Assembly: GCF_013376105.1 (NCBI RefSeq)
Contig: NZ_JAAMFM010000033.1
Location: forward strand, 1-47,821
From: Arthrobacter wenxiniae
GTDB lineage: Bacteria; Actinomycetota; Actinomycetes; Actinomycetales; Micrococcaceae
Direction of reading: 5' to 3'
DNA length: 47,821 bases
The stretch's first letter is position 1, and every line of letters begins with the position of its first letter. Below, in pieces: positions 18,267-26,750 of this stretch. The position numbers were made by a program, and so were the translations under genes. A model generated the notes under the pieces. That model was not told the origin of the DNA. It ran no database searches and was given only the letters and a program-made list of their open reading frames with translations.

Positions 18267-19622
18267 ATGCCCCAGCGCTCCCTCTTCAACCTGCCCGACG
18301 TCGGCGAGGGCCTGACCGAGGCCGAGATCGTCTCCTGGAAGGTCAAGCCGGGCGACGTCGTCGCCGTCAACGACGTCATCGTCGAGATTGAAACGGCCAA
18401 GTCCATCGTGGAGCTCCCCTCGCCCTACGCCGGACCGGTGGCGGAGCTGATGGTGGCCGAGGGCGACACCGTGGCGGTGGGCACGCCCATCATCGCCATC
18501 GGCGCGGGCGCCGGCGCACCCGCGGCGGTGCCCGCCCCCGCAGCTGCGGGGCCGGTTGCCGGGGAGATGAAGCCCCTAGTGGGGTCCGGCCCCAAGGCCG
18601 ACGCCGTGAAGCGCCGCCCGCGCACCGGCTCGGCCGCCGCCGTGGTCCGCCCGCCCGACGCCGCCCCGGCGCCCGCTGCCGCCCAGGCACCCGCCCGGGT
18701 CCCGGCGTCGAACGTCAACGCGGCGGGCGCGGCCAACCGCGTGCTGGCCAAGCCGCCGGTGCGCAAGGCGGCGAAGGACCTGGGCATCAACCTGGCCGAC
18801 GTCTCGCCCACGGGCCTGCGCGGCGAAGTCACCAAGAAGGACCTGCGCAGCTACCAGGACCAGCGGACGGCCGAGCAGGACGGGGCGGCCACGTTCTGGG
18901 CGCCGGGCGCCGGATCCGGGCTGGCCGGCGACCCGCGCGTGGAGCGCATCAAGGTCAAGGGCGTGCGCAAGGCCACCGCGAAGGCCATGGTGGAGAGCGC
19001 GTTTTCGGCACCGCACGTGAGCATCTTTGTCGATGTGGACGCGTCGCGCACCATGGAGTTCGTCAAGCGGCTGAAGGCTTCCCGCGACTTCGAGGGCATC
19101 AAGGTCTCGCCCCTGCTGATCCTGTCCAAGGCCGTCATTTGGGCGGCTGCGCGCAACCCCTCGGTCAATGCGACGTGGACGGGTGAGGAAATCATCATCA
19201 AGCACTTCATGAACCTCGGGATCGCCGCCGCCACGCCCCGCGGGCTCATGGTGCCGAACATCAAGGATGCGCAAAAGCTGTCCTTACGGGAGCTGGCCAT
19301 TGCGCTGAACTCGCTCGCCACCACGGCGCGGGCAGGCAAGACGCAGCCGGCGGACATGCAGGGCGGCTCGCTGACCATCACGAACATTGGCGCCCTGGGC
19401 ATCGACACCGGCACGCCCATCATCAACCCGGGAGAGGTGGCGATCGTGGCGTTCGGCACCATCAAGCAAAAGCCCTGGGTGCTGGACGGGGAGGTCATCC
19501 CGCGCTGGATCACCACCCTGGGCGGGTCCTTCGACCACCGCGTGGTGGACGGGGACCTGTCCGCGCGCTTCATGGCGGACGTGGCGGCCATCATGGAGGA
19601 GCCGGCGCTGCTGCTTGACTGA
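18267..19622 (+). CDS. 2-oxoacid dehydrogenase E2 (dihydrolipoyl acyltransferase)
   Basis: A 451-aa protein. The N-terminal single lipoyl domain has the lipoylation motif [14 protein letters not shown], with K45 as the lipoyl lysine. An Ala/Pro linker follows, then a peripheral subunit-binding domain ([29 protein letters not shown]), then the CoA acyltransferase core with the catalytic [15 protein letters not shown] near the end. A single lipoyl domain is typical of branched-chain E2. It completes the E1a-E1b-E2 operon; E3 (lpd) is not in the window. The start codon at 18267 is preceded by AGGAAGG; a longer open frame upstream is a read-through of E1-beta. Confidence 0.9.
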   Translation: MPQRSLFNLPDVGEGLTEAEIVSWKVKPGDVVAVNDVIVEIETAKSIVELPSPYAGPVAELMVAEGDTVAVGTPIIAIGAGAGAPAAVPAPAAAGPVAGEMKPLVGSGPKADAVKRRPRTGSAAAVVRPPDAAPAPAAAQAPARVPASNVNAAGAANRVLAKPPVRKAAKDLGINLADVSPTGLRGEVTKKDLRSYQDQRTAEQDGAATFWAPGAGSGLAGDPRVERIKVKGVRKATAKAMVESAFSAPHVSIFVDVDASRTMEFVKRLKASRDFEGIKVSPLLILSKAVIWAAARNPSVNATWTGEEIIIKHFMNLGIAAATPRGLMVPNIKDAQKLSLRELAIALNSLATTARAGKTQPADMQGGSLTITNIGALGIDTGTPIINPGEVAIVAFGTIKQKPWVLDGEVIPRWITTLGGSFDHRVVDGDLSARFMADVAAIMEEPALLLD

Positions 19623-19710
19623 GGCGCCAGCGGTGCCGGGGCAGCCATTTCGCCGCGGATTTCCTTCGCCGCACGCCGGGGAACCTTCCACCGGCCACGG
19701 GCGCGGCACC

Positions 19711-20274
19711 GTGACCCGCCGCAGGACGCGGCGGCCGGCTGCCTGGCTTGTCTCCAGATTGGCCCGTTGTCAGGGCCGGGGCGCCATGGCCGTCGCCATG
19801 GTGGTGCTGGTGGCGGTCGGCGTGGGGGCTGCTGCCCACGCCGGAGTTCCCGCCGCGGTTCCGGTCAAGACCGTCCACGTTGACACCATCGGCGACTCCC
19901 TGAGCGCCGGGTACAAGACGCCCGGCAACACCTGGCCCGGGCAGGCCCAGGCACTCCTCGCCGCCAAGGGCCGCAAGGCGGAGATCACCAACGCCTCCGA
20001 AAACGGGGCGGGCTACGTCCGGCCCGGCGAGCTCGGGGACCTCTTCCTGGACCTGGTGAACCGGGCAGTGAATTCGCAATCCCAGCTGGTGGTGCTTTTC
20101 GGCTCGGACAACGATGCCGGGGCGCCGGGTCTGGCCGCCGCCGCGCAGGACCTTGCCGGCGACCTGGAACACCCCAATGCGGCCGGCGAAACATACCTCG
20201 CCCAGCATATGTCGGCCATCATGGCCCCGGTCATCAGGTCCGCCGCGTACCGGGACCGGTTGCGCAGGCGATGA
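19711..20274 (+). CDS. Exported SGNH/GDSL hydrolase with an internal deletion
   Basis: It has an Arg-rich n-region (VTRRRTRRPAAW), a hydrophobic core (MAVAMVVLVAVGVGAAAHAG) and a likely AHA-G signal-peptidase site. Block I is DTIGDSLSAGYK with the catalytic Ser, and VVLFGSDNDAG fits the block III Asn region. The next recognisable element, DLEHPNAAGETYLA with the Asp-x-x-His pair (block V), follows after only ~18 residues. Family members normally have about 60 more residues between these blocks, so an in-frame deletion is likely. The true start is uncertain: GTG 19711 gives the full signal peptide, and ATG 19786 is the alternative. Function may be lost even though the catalytic residues remain. 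Confidence 0.6.
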   Translation: MTRRRTRRPAAWLVSRLARCQGRGAMAVAMVVLVAVGVGAAAHAGVPAAVPVKTVHVDTIGDSLSAGYKTPGNTWPGQAQALLAAKGRKAEITNASENGAGYVRPGELGDLFLDLVNRAVNSQSQLVVLFGSDNDAGAPGLAAAAQDLAGDLEHPNAAGETYLAQHMSAIMAPVIRSAAYRDRLRRR

Positions 20275-20281
20275 CACCCCG

Positions 20282-20302
20282 CTTCGACAGGCTCAACCAC
20301 CG
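20282..20302. repeat. REP-like extragenic palindrome-associated element
   Basis: CTTCGACAGGCTCAACCACCG lies between two convergent genes. Near-identical TCGACAAGCTCAACCACCG-type units are, from memory, very common in intergenic DNA of Arthrobacter and related actinobacteria. A partial inverted GGTCTCGACG follows. Only one copy is in this window, so the call rests on recall, not on repetition seen here. Confidence 0.4.
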
Positions 20303-20358
20303 CTTGCCGGGGTCTCGACGCGTTCCCAGAGCCCGCTGCTCGCGCAGCGGCACCGGGA

Positions 20359-21717
20359 TCAAAGTGCCGCGATGGCCTCCGCCAGCACGGGTGCCAGCCG
20401 CTTCACGCCTTCGCGCAGGGTTTCCGGCGGGACGGCGCTGTACGCGAGGCGCAGCTTGTTGCTCGGCCCCTTGGCCGCCGTGAACGCGGCACCGGGCACG
20501 AACACCACACCGGCGTCGATCCCCCGGTGCAGCAGGGGGTAGGTGTCGATCCCTTCCGGCAGGGTGAGCCACACGAAGAATCCGCCTTCGGGCCGGGTCC
20601 AGGACACGCCGGCGGGCATGAATTCATCAAGTGCCGAGAGCAACGCCGCGCAGCGGTCCCGGTACAGGCTGCGGTACGTGCTGATCTGCCCCTGCCAGTC
20701 GTAGCTGCCCAGGTAGTCGCTGACCAACAGCTGGTTGAATGTGGGCGGGCACAGCGTGACCGCCTCGCTGGCCAGGTAGAACCGCTGCAACAGGTGCGCC
20801 GGCACCAGCGCCCAGCCAATGCGCAGCCCCGGCGCAAAGATCTTGGAAAACGAGCCCAAGTACAGCACGTCCTCCGGGTTCGCCGCGCGCAGGGGTGCCG
20901 GCAGGACGCCGTCGAACTTCAACAGGCCGTAAGGGTTGTCCTCCAGCACCAGGATGTTGGCTTCGCGGCAGATGTCCACGATCTCCTGGCGGCGCTCCGG
21001 GGCCAGCATCACCCCGGAGGGGTTGTTGAAGTTGGGGATCGTGTAGAGCAGCTTGATGCGCCTGCCCTCCGCCTGCAATGCCGCGATGCGGGTGCGAAGC
21101 TCGGACGGGATGATGCCGTGCTCGTCGCCGGCCACCGGCTGCACGTCCACCTCGTACGCCTCGAAGGTGTTCAGCGCGCCCACATAGGTGGGGTCCTCGA
21201 GCAGGATGACGTCGCCCGGATTGCAGAACACCTTCGCCGCAACGTCCTGCGCGGACTGTGACCCCGCCGTGATGACAACGTTGTCCGGGTCGGCGTCGAG
21301 GATGCCCTCGGCCGCCATGACCTCGCAGATCTGGGTCCGCAGCTCCAGGGTGCCCTGTCCGCCGCCGTACTGCAGCGCCTCCAGCCCGCGCTCGGCAATG
21401 ATGCGCCGGGCCGTCTCGCCCAACCGCTCCAGCGGCAGGGACGCCAGGTTCGGGTTCCCGCCGGCGAGCGACACCAGCCCGGGCTGCATGGAAATCTCAA
21501 AAACGTCGCGGACGGCGGACTGCTTGATGTTCGCCGCACGGGCGGAAAGCAGCGCGTCGTGGCGGTGCGCCGCACCGGCGGACCCGTCCACGGCCTGCGC
21601 GCGCGCCAGGGCGTCGACGGTTTCCTCGGCCAGCAGGTCCCCGGGCAGGTTGTTGGGCGGTGTTTCATTGGGCAGGGACTCGGCGGCAGCATTGGCGCCA
21701 GCGGCTGAAGTGTTCAC
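20359..21717 (-). CDS. PLP-dependent aminotransferase, LysN / MocR-C-terminal type
   Basis: A 452-aa fold-type I aminotransferase. It has LVSLAGGNPNLASLPLE, then QYGGGQGTLELRTQI, then VITAGSQSAQDVAAKVFC, PNFNNPSGVML (substrate Asn) and YLGSFSKIFAPGLRIGWALV with the Schiff-base Lys. These features match 2-aminoadipate/valine-pyruvate-type aminotransferases related to MocR C-terminal domains, here without an N-terminal DNA-binding domain. The GTG at 21717 was preferred; TTG 21732 is possible and neither has a strong ribosome site. The first ~65 residues are a poorly conserved Ala-rich stretch. It is convergent with the SGNH gene. Confidence 0.8.
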   Translation of the reverse strand: MNTSAAGANAAAESLPNETPPNNLPGDLLAEETVDALARAQAVDGSAGAAHRHDALLSARAANIKQSAVRDVFEISMQPGLVSLAGGNPNLASLPLERLGETARRIIAERGLEALQYGGGQGTLELRTQICEVMAAEGILDADPDNVVITAGSQSAQDVAAKVFCNPGDVILLEDPTYVGALNTFEAYEVDVQPVAGDEHGIIPSELRTRIAALQAEGRRIKLLYTIPNFNNPSGVMLAPERRQEIVDICREANILVLEDNPYGLLKFDGVLPAPLRAANPEDVLYLGSFSKIFAPGLRIGWALVPAHLLQRFYLASEAVTLCPPTFNQLLVSDYLGSYDWQGQISTYRSLYRDRCAALLSALDEFMPAGVSWTRPEGGFFVWLTLPEGIDTYPLLHRGIDAGVVFVPGAAFTAAKGPSNKLRLAYSAVPPETLREGVKRLAPVLAEAIAAL

Positions 21718-21776
21718 GATGTCAGGATACAACCGAAGTTGCTAAATAAGCATCAAAAGTTTTTCACCAGGCCTTG

Positions 21777-22355
21777 TCACTTCAAGCTGAGTGCCTGGCT
21801 CAACGTTTTTCCGTTGATCGTGATGGCCACGGGCGCGCCCGCCGCGTCCTTGGCCGTGAGCAGCAGCTGCTGCTCCACGCGGGGAATGTCGCACTCCCCG
21901 CCCATTTTCAGGGTGCCGACCAGATGCGCCGTGATGGATGCCCCGGTGCGCGTGACCGACTGCACGGCCAGGCGCGACCGCCACAGGGCATTGTCGAGGC
22001 CCGACTGCCCCAGGTGCTGCGAGTGGTCCGCCAGCAGCGTCCGCAGCGCACCCTCCACCGGGTCGGTAAAGCTGATCGCCGCGCTGGTCACGGCCACGGC
22101 GCTGTCGCCGCAGCCCACCGGAGGCCCGGAAACCCCGCCATCGCCCTGCGCAATGTAGTACAGCGTGGCCGAGGCCGTGGTCGGCATGACCGTGGGGCCG
22201 TCCCCCGCGGCGGTGCCGCCCAGGGAAGATGCACCCAAGGTCGCGGGGGGAGCCGGGGTGCGTGCCGCCGTCGTGCTTCCTGAAGCGCACGCGCCCAGGG
22301 CCAGCACCGCGCAAGTGGCCAGGGCCAGGGCCGGGTGCCTCCAGGTTCGTGACAT
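21777..22355 (-). CDS. Lipoprotein with GerMN-like domain
   Basis: A 192-aa exported protein. The signal sequence MSRTWRHPALALATCAVLA ends in the lipobox L20-G21-A22-C23, so it is probably lipidated at C23 and tethered outside. An Ala/Pro/Thr linker is followed by a compact domain, TLYYIAQGDGGVSGPPVGCGD, then FTDPVEGALRTLL, then SLTR-like strands and a Cys near GGECDIPRV. The 'a helix after FTDPVEGAL' pattern resembles GerMN domains. Two cysteines outside the lipobox may form a disulfide. Function is unknown. It stands alone between an aminotransferase gene and a DHFR remnant on the same strand. Confidence 0.65.
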   Translation of the reverse strand: MSRTWRHPALALATCAVLALGACASGSTTAARTPAPPATLGASSLGGTAAGDGPTVMPTTASATLYYIAQGDGGVSGPPVGCGDSAVAVTSAAISFTDPVEGALRTLLADHSQHLGQSGLDNALWRSRLAVQSVTRTGASITAHLVGTLKMGGECDIPRVEQQLLLTAKDAAGAPVAITINGKTLSQALSLK

Positions 22356-22521
22356 GTAGCCCTCCCGTGGTGGCCGTCGACGTGGAAGCGGACCGGAGGG
22401 ACCGCATAAAACCAGCGTAGGCGGGCCGCTTCGGCAGCCACAGGGCGGTGGCCCAAGATGCGCACAAGAGCAACGTCATTGCGCCGCGGTCACGGCGCAG
22501 CGCCACACGGTCACTGGCCGA

Positions 22522-22829
22522 TCACGGGCGCCAGCCGGCCCCGAACACCACCGGGACAAGGTGGAGCCGCGGCTCATCGATCATGCCGGCCGCCAGGTGG
22601 TGGTTGATGGTTTGGGCCCCGCCACTAATCGGGACATCGCGTTCCCCGGCTGCGGCGCGAGCCAATTCCATGGCCGCAGCCGGGCTGTCGCCGACGAAAG
22701 AAAATGTGGTGCCGCGGGTCCTCGCCCCACCAGCCGCGCCACGGACCTTTCACCGTGGCGTCCCAGGTTCCCCGGGGGCCGCGGACCGGGCCAAACATGT
22801 TCCGGCCGATGATGACAGCGGGACATCAC
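22522..22829 (-). pseudogene. DHFR / RibD C-terminal family remnant
   Basis: Minus-strand pieces are clear. VIIGRNMFGPVRGPRGTW leads to GPWRGWWGEDP, followed in a different frame by TTFSFVGDSPAAAME, then ERDVPISGGAQTINHHL and IDEPRLHLVPVVFGAG. It stops at a TGA at 22522. The family normally has an N-terminal ~60 residues before GRNMFGP and about 20 residues between the WWGD and GTTF blocks; both are missing and the frame shifts at the junction. An in-frame TGA precedes VIIGRN. It abuts the alpha/beta hydrolase stop. Confidence 0.8.
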
Positions 22830-22841
22830 AGCTGACCAGGC

Positions 22842-23633
22842 TCATGGCAGGCTTCGCAGGAATTCGGCGATCCGGTTGGCCATCACGTCCGGTTCCCAGC
22901 TGTGGTTGGCGGCAGGGATGGTGGCCATGCTCCCGTGCGGGACGTTGGCGGCGATGGACTCGGCGGCCAGGGGCATGATGGGCAGCGTCTGCTCGCCCAC
23001 CACGGCCAGCGTCGGTGCCGTGATGGCGGACCACAACTGCGCGCGGGGCGCCGACTGGGTCCAGGCCAGGGACTCCGTGTCCGGCTCCAGGGACGGGCCC
23101 ATGGCCGTCATGACGGGCCATCCCGGGCTCTTCCGGGCGCCCTCCAGCCATTCAGGCGGCATGTCCTTCATGTAGTACGCAATGACGTCGTCCCCGATCC
23201 CGGCCGCCAGCTTTTCGCGCAGCCCCACCAGGTTAGCGGCGCTGTCGGTGCCCTGTTCCGCCCCCAGCGGCACCTCCCAGAGAACCAGGGCGGAGACGGG
23301 CAGGCCCGCGGCAGCGGCGGCGAGGCAGATGGATCCACCCGAGGAACTGCCAAAGAGCGCCGCGGGTGCCCCTGCCGCATCGATGAGCGCGCGGAGGTCG
23401 TCGATGGTGTCCGCCAGCGTGAACGACGGCGCCTGGGCGCTTTCGCCGCGGCCCCGCCGGTCGTAGTTGACCACAGTGAAGCCCTGGGCGGCCAGCATCG
23501 TGGCCATGGCGACAGTGTTTGGGTCGAAGCCGCGGAACTGCATGGCCCCGCCCACCAGGATGACGGGCGGGCCCGACCCTTCAACGGTGTAGGCGATCCG
23601 GGTGCCGTCGCGCGAGGTGGCAAAGCTGCTCAT
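22842..23633 (-). CDS. Alpha/beta hydrolase
   Basis: 263 aa, soluble. The fold is marked by GSGPPVILVGGAMQFRGFD (oxyanion region), VVNYDRRGRGESAQ and the nucleophile elbow LFGSSSGGSICLAA (Ser in GSSSGG). The acid is near TLAVVGEQTLP and the His is in IPAANHSWEPD. The ATG at 23633 follows AAGGAGTCCCCC; the frame is open to 23756 but without support. It looks like the many actinobacterial paralogues related to haloperoxidases and esterases, with no clue to substrate. It lies 94 nt downstream of ald, and a 15-bp hairpin between them suggests separate transcription. Confidence 0.85.
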   Translation of the reverse strand: MSSFATSRDGTRIAYTVEGSGPPVILVGGAMQFRGFDPNTVAMATMLAAQGFTVVNYDRRGRGESAQAPSFTLADTIDDLRALIDAAGAPAALFGSSSGGSICLAAAAAGLPVSALVLWEVPLGAEQGTDSAANLVGLREKLAAGIGDDVIAYYMKDMPPEWLEGARKSPGWPVMTAMGPSLEPDTESLAWTQSAPRAQLWSAITAPTLAVVGEQTLPIMPLAAESIAANVPHGSMATIPAANHSWEPDVMANRIAEFLRSLP

Positions 23634-23651
23634 GGGGGACTCCTTAAAGGT

Positions 23652-23694
23652 CTCTGGACGGCACGCTACGCGGGTGCGTGCGTGCCGTCCAGAG
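23652..23694 (-). terminator. 15-bp hairpin between ald and the alpha/beta hydrolase gene
   Basis: CTCTGGACGGCACGC (23652-23666) pairs perfectly with GCGTGCCGTCCAGAG (23680-23694) around a 13-nt loop. It lies just after the ald stop in the minus direction. The T run after it is weak (CCTTT), and the hydrolase Shine-Dalgarno begins almost immediately afterwards, so it could also stabilise an mRNA end or limit read-through. Confidence 0.55.
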
Positions 23695-23727
23695 TTTCCT
23701 GCCCGGACGTCCTGGCTGCGAGGAGTC

Positions 23728-24840
23728 CTAGACCAGCTGGTGCCAGTCCTCCGCAAGGGGCAGGCCGTGGGCGGTGGAGACCGAGTGGTGGGCCACCTGG
23801 CCGCCCGCCACGTTCAGCCCGGCGGCCAGTGCGGGGTCCGCGTCCAGGGCCGCGGCGACGCCGAGGTTGGCCAGCGCCACGGCGTAGCGGAGCGTGACGT
23901 TGGTCAGCGCATACGTGGACGTGTTCGGCACCGCGCCCGGCATGTTGGCCACGCAGTAGAAGATGGAGTTGTGCACCTTGAACGTGGGGTTTTCATGCGT
24001 GGTGGGGTGCGTGTCCTCGAAGCAGCCGCCCTGGTCCACGGCGATGTCCACCAGCACGGAACCGGGCTTCATCTTCGCCACGAGCTCATTGGTGACCAGC
24101 TTCGGCGCCTTGGCCCCCGGGATCAGCACCGAGCCGATCACCAGGTCCGCCTGCACCAGGCAGCGCTCGATTTCCAGCGCGTTGGAGGCCACGGTCTTCA
24201 GGCGGCCCTGGTAGTGGTCGTCCAGCTGGTGCAGGCGATCGATGTTGATGTCCAGGATGGTCACGTCGGCGCCGGCGCCGATGGCCATGGCCGCGGCGTT
24301 GGTGCCGGACACGCCTGCCCCCAGGATCACCACGTTGGCCGGCCGGACGCCGGGCACGCCGCCGAGCAGGATGCCCTTGCCGCCGGCCGGGGCGGTCATG
24401 CACTGGGCGCCCACCTGCACGGAGAGGCGCCCGGCCACCTCGGACATGGGGGCCAGCAGCGGCAGTGCGCGGCCCTGCTGGACTGTCTCATAGGCGATGG
24501 CGGTGACGCCGCTGTCCATGAGCGCGCGGGTCAGCTCCGGCTCCGCGGCGAGGTGCAGGTAGGTGAACAGGACCAGGCCCTTGCGGAAGTGCGGGTACTC
24601 AATGCTGATGGGTTCCTTGACCTTGACCACCATGTCCGCCCGGCCCCAGACCTCCGCCGCATCGCTGACAAGTTCCGCGCCCGCGCCCTCGTATTCGGCG
24701 TCCTCGATGCCCGAACCCTGGCCGGCACCCCTCTCCACCAGGACAGTGTGGCCGTGCCGGGTGAACTCGTGCACGCCGGAGGCCGTCATGGCCACGCGGA
24801 ACTCGTTGTTTTTGATTTCCTTGGGGACGCCGATAATCAT
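23728..24840 (-). CDS. ald: Alanine dehydrogenase
   Basis: A 370-aa NAD-dependent enzyme that interconverts L-alanine with pyruvate and ammonia. N-terminal [17 protein letters not shown] and [11 protein letters not shown] (substrate-binding Lys in the KVKEP loop) are diagnostic, as are [14 protein letters not shown] with the catalytic His region, [17 protein letters not shown] (Rossmann Gly motif) and [19 protein letters not shown] with the catalytic Asp. The ATG at 24840 has AAGGA 6-7 nt upstream. It is divergent from a PucR-type regulator. In Bacillus the PucR-type AdeR activates ald, so the same logic is likely here. Confidence 0.95.
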   Translation of the reverse strand: MIIGVPKEIKNNEFRVAMTASGVHEFTRHGHTVLVERGAGQGSGIEDAEYEGAGAELVSDAAEVWGRADMVVKVKEPISIEYPHFRKGLVLFTYLHLAAEPELTRALMDSGVTAIAYETVQQGRALPLLAPMSEVAGRLSVQVGAQCMTAPAGGKGILLGGVPGVRPANVVILGAGVSGTNAAAMAIGAGADVTILDINIDRLHQLDDHYQGRLKTVASNALEIERCLVQADLVIGSVLIPGAKAPKLVTNELVAKMKPGSVLVDIAVDQGGCFEDTHPTTHENPTFKVHNSIFYCVANMPGAVPNTSTYALTNVTLRYAVALANLGVAAALDADPALAAGLNVAGGQVAHHSVSTAHGLPLAEDWHQLV

Positions 24841-24992
24841 GGTTTTTCCTTTTGGTCTGGTGGCCGCTGCGGTCAAATCCACCACGGCCTGGTACCTCCA
24901 AGACTAGGTCCGGTTTGTGGACTGGCTCACGGGACCGCGGCCTTCCGTCCGTCCGCCACCGCGCCATTCCGGGTATTTTCCAGTCATGGTCT

Positions 24993-25026
24993 CGACAAGT
25001 GTCGAATGTGGCCGGTCCAAGTGTCG
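24993..25026. promoter_or_regulatory. Candidate operator in the ald / PucR intergenic region
   Basis: The palindrome CGACA-AG-TGTCG spans 24993-25004. Its right half, AAGTGTCG (24997-25004), is repeated directly at 25019-25026, 22 bp (about two helical turns) further on. The sites lie 34-67 bp before the PucR start and about 150-190 bp before ald. The spacing fits an oligomeric activator that autoregulates, but binding is not shown. Confidence 0.45.
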
Positions 25027-25059
25027 CCCGTTGTCTGTTTTGGGCCGTACGCTGGATCC

Positions 25060-26277
25060 ATGCGGAACCAGGAGATCGAAGAGCTGGTGGAGCGGCTCGC
25101 CGTCGAACTGGGCCGCGGGCTCTCACTGGAGGACCTGGACGGTCTGCTGCTGGCCTACAGCTCAAACCAGTCGCACGCGGACAGGGTGCGGGTGAACTTC
25201 CTGCTCAGCAAGCGGGTCCCGGCCGACGTCAGCACCTGGCAGCTCTCCCACGGCATTGCCGCCGCGGTCCGCCCCGTGGTGGTGCCCGCCAATACGGAGC
25301 TGGGCATGTTGGGGCGCGTCTGTGTGCCGCTGCTGGTCCGCGGTTTCCGCGTGGGATACCTCTGGGTCCAGCAGGACGCCCAGGAGCAAAGCGCGACGGC
25401 GATCCTCGCCCAGCTGCCCCAGGTCCGGGACTCGCTGGACCTCCTCGCCACGCTGCTCCTCGACTCGAACACCGCCGAATCAAGCCAGCGCCGGGCCCGC
25501 GAGCAGCAGTTTCTCGCCGCCGCGGACGGCGACAGGCATGCCATTGACGTCATTGCCGAATGGCCGGAGATCCGCCAGCGCGGGCCGTGGCAGGCGGCCA
25601 CGATATATGCCACGCCCGGCATGGACACCGGCCCGCGGGCGGTGCGGGACCCCCTGGCCGCGGCCCTGGTCAACCGCAGCGCCGGCCTCCAGGCGACGGT
25701 GGGCATTGACGACGCGCTGTTTACGGCCGGGCTGGGCAGCCATGCCGTGATGCTGTTCCGTGCCACGCGGGGCCGCACGGCGCATGCCGCCGTCCTCGGG
25801 CGCTACGAGGGCGAGCTGGCGAAGCGGACGGGAGTCCCGGCGTCGAACGTGGTCATGGGCATCGGGGAGCCGTTCGGCTCGCTGCGCGCGCTGCCGGCGG
25901 CGTACCGGGAGTCGCGGATTGCGGCACAGGCGGCCGCCGTGGACCCCGTGCTGGGGTCGATCCTCGACGTGCGCGGGGCCGGGGTGTATGAGGTCCTGGC
26001 GGGCGGCGCGGCCGACCCGGAGGACAGCGTGTTTTACCGCCTGGTCAGGGACAGGCCGGACGCCGTCGAGCTGTTCCCCGTCTTGGAGCTGCTGTACGAC
26101 AACGACGGCGCCGTCGCCGGGATTGCGGAGCGGCTCCACCTGCACCGCTCCACCGTCTACAACAGGATCGCGCGGGTGCGCGGGATCATCGGCGCCGACC
26201 CCCTGGCAGGACGGGTCCGCCTCGAGCTGCACCTCGCGCTGAAGGCGGCGCGCTGGGCAGCCCGCCCGCGGATCTAG
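25060..26277 (+). CDS. PucR-family transcriptional regulator, AdeR-like
   Basis: A 405-aa cytosolic regulator. An N-terminal region of ~160 residues has a possible sensing fold (GMLGRVCVPLLVRGFRVGYL). A GGDEF-like central domain follows (HAVMLFRATRG, MGIGEPFGSLRALPAAYRES), and a C-terminal PucR helix-turn-helix is plain in FPVLELLYDNDGAVAGIAER and LHLHRSTVYNRIARVRGIIG. The start at 25060 is the first ATG in a frame open from further upstream, although the ribosome site is weak. Divergence from ald and the family precedent of AdeR point to alanine-responsive activation of ald. Other PucR members control purine degradation. Confidence 0.85.
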   Translation: MRNQEIEELVERLAVELGRGLSLEDLDGLLLAYSSNQSHADRVRVNFLLSKRVPADVSTWQLSHGIAAAVRPVVVPANTELGMLGRVCVPLLVRGFRVGYLWVQQDAQEQSATAILAQLPQVRDSLDLLATLLLDSNTAESSQRRAREQQFLAAADGDRHAIDVIAEWPEIRQRGPWQAATIYATPGMDTGPRAVRDPLAAALVNRSAGLQATVGIDDALFTAGLGSHAVMLFRATRGRTAHAAVLGRYEGELAKRTGVPASNVVMGIGEPFGSLRALPAAYRESRIAAQAAAVDPVLGSILDVRGAGVYEVLAGGAADPEDSVFYRLVRDRPDAVELFPVLELLYDNDGAVAGIAERLHLHRSTVYNRIARVRGIIGADPLAGRVRLELHLALKAARWAARPRI

Positions 26278-26364
26278 GGAAACTGTGCTGCACTTGTTGC
26301 CGAAAATCGCGCCGGAAACAGCAACAGGTGCGTCACAGTCTGCGGGCCAGGGTGCGAAGGCGGC

Positions 26365-26457
26365 GGCCTCGTCACACCCCGCGTTGAGCACCGGGTGCTC
26401 CTTCAGGGCCGCCGCCACGGCCACCGCGATGAACGGCAGGAATGTCGGCTTTACGCC
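26365..26457 (-). pseudogene. Remnant of the E2 catalytic core
   Basis: Beyond the TAA of the lipoyl ORF, the minus strand continues in the next frame as [20 protein letters not shown] and HPVLNAG. This matches the start of the acyltransferase domain in 2-oxoacid dehydrogenase E2 proteins. Most of that domain, the subunit-binding domain and the HRVVDG catalytic segment are absent. It therefore looks like a decayed E2 gene whose lipoyl domain alone remains open. Confidence 0.65.
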
Positions 26458-26750
26458 GGGGCGGGGCTTGGTCCCGCCGTCCCGGCCTGCACGGTGGCAG
26501 GGACGGCCGGGACAGCGGTGGTTTGGGGTGCCGGCACCTGGTCGATCCCTGCAGTCGCGTCCTCGCGGACCAGGATGCTTTCCAGGATGCCGGCAAAGGG
26601 GGACGGCAGTGCGGTGTCGACCTTGTCGGTGGAGACTTCCACAAGCGGCTCGTCCAGGTCAATGGTGTCGACCACGGCCTTCAGCCAGCGGGTGACCGTG
26701 CCCTCGGTGACGCTTTCGCCCAGGGCGGGCGGCGGCACCAGCTCAGGCAC
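26451..26750 (-). CDS. Stand-alone lipoyl-domain protein, truncated E2
   Basis: 99 aa consisting of one biotinyl-lipoyl domain, [20 protein letters not shown] then [19 protein letters not shown], with K43 in the lipoylation position, plus an Ala/Pro/Thr linker. The GTG at 26750 has an excellent AAGGAG seven nucleotides upstream and overlaps the allB stop by 8 nt, implying translational coupling. The lipoyl domain is like that of succinyl- or branched-chain E2, but no subunit-binding or catalytic domain follows; a short core relic lies after the stop. It may be an inactive leftover or a free lipoyl carrier. Confidence 0.6.
   Translation of the reverse strand: MPELVPPPALGESVTEGTVTRWLKAVVDTIDLDEPLVEVSTDKVDTALPSPFAGILESILVREDATAGIDQVPAPQTTAVPAVPATVQAGTAGPSPAPA

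Noticed and set aside
23602-25059. A long + strand open frame leading into the PucR gene
   Set aside because: It is antisense to ald and runs through the divergent promoter; the protein is His/Gly/Val-rich shadow text. The real start is at 25060.
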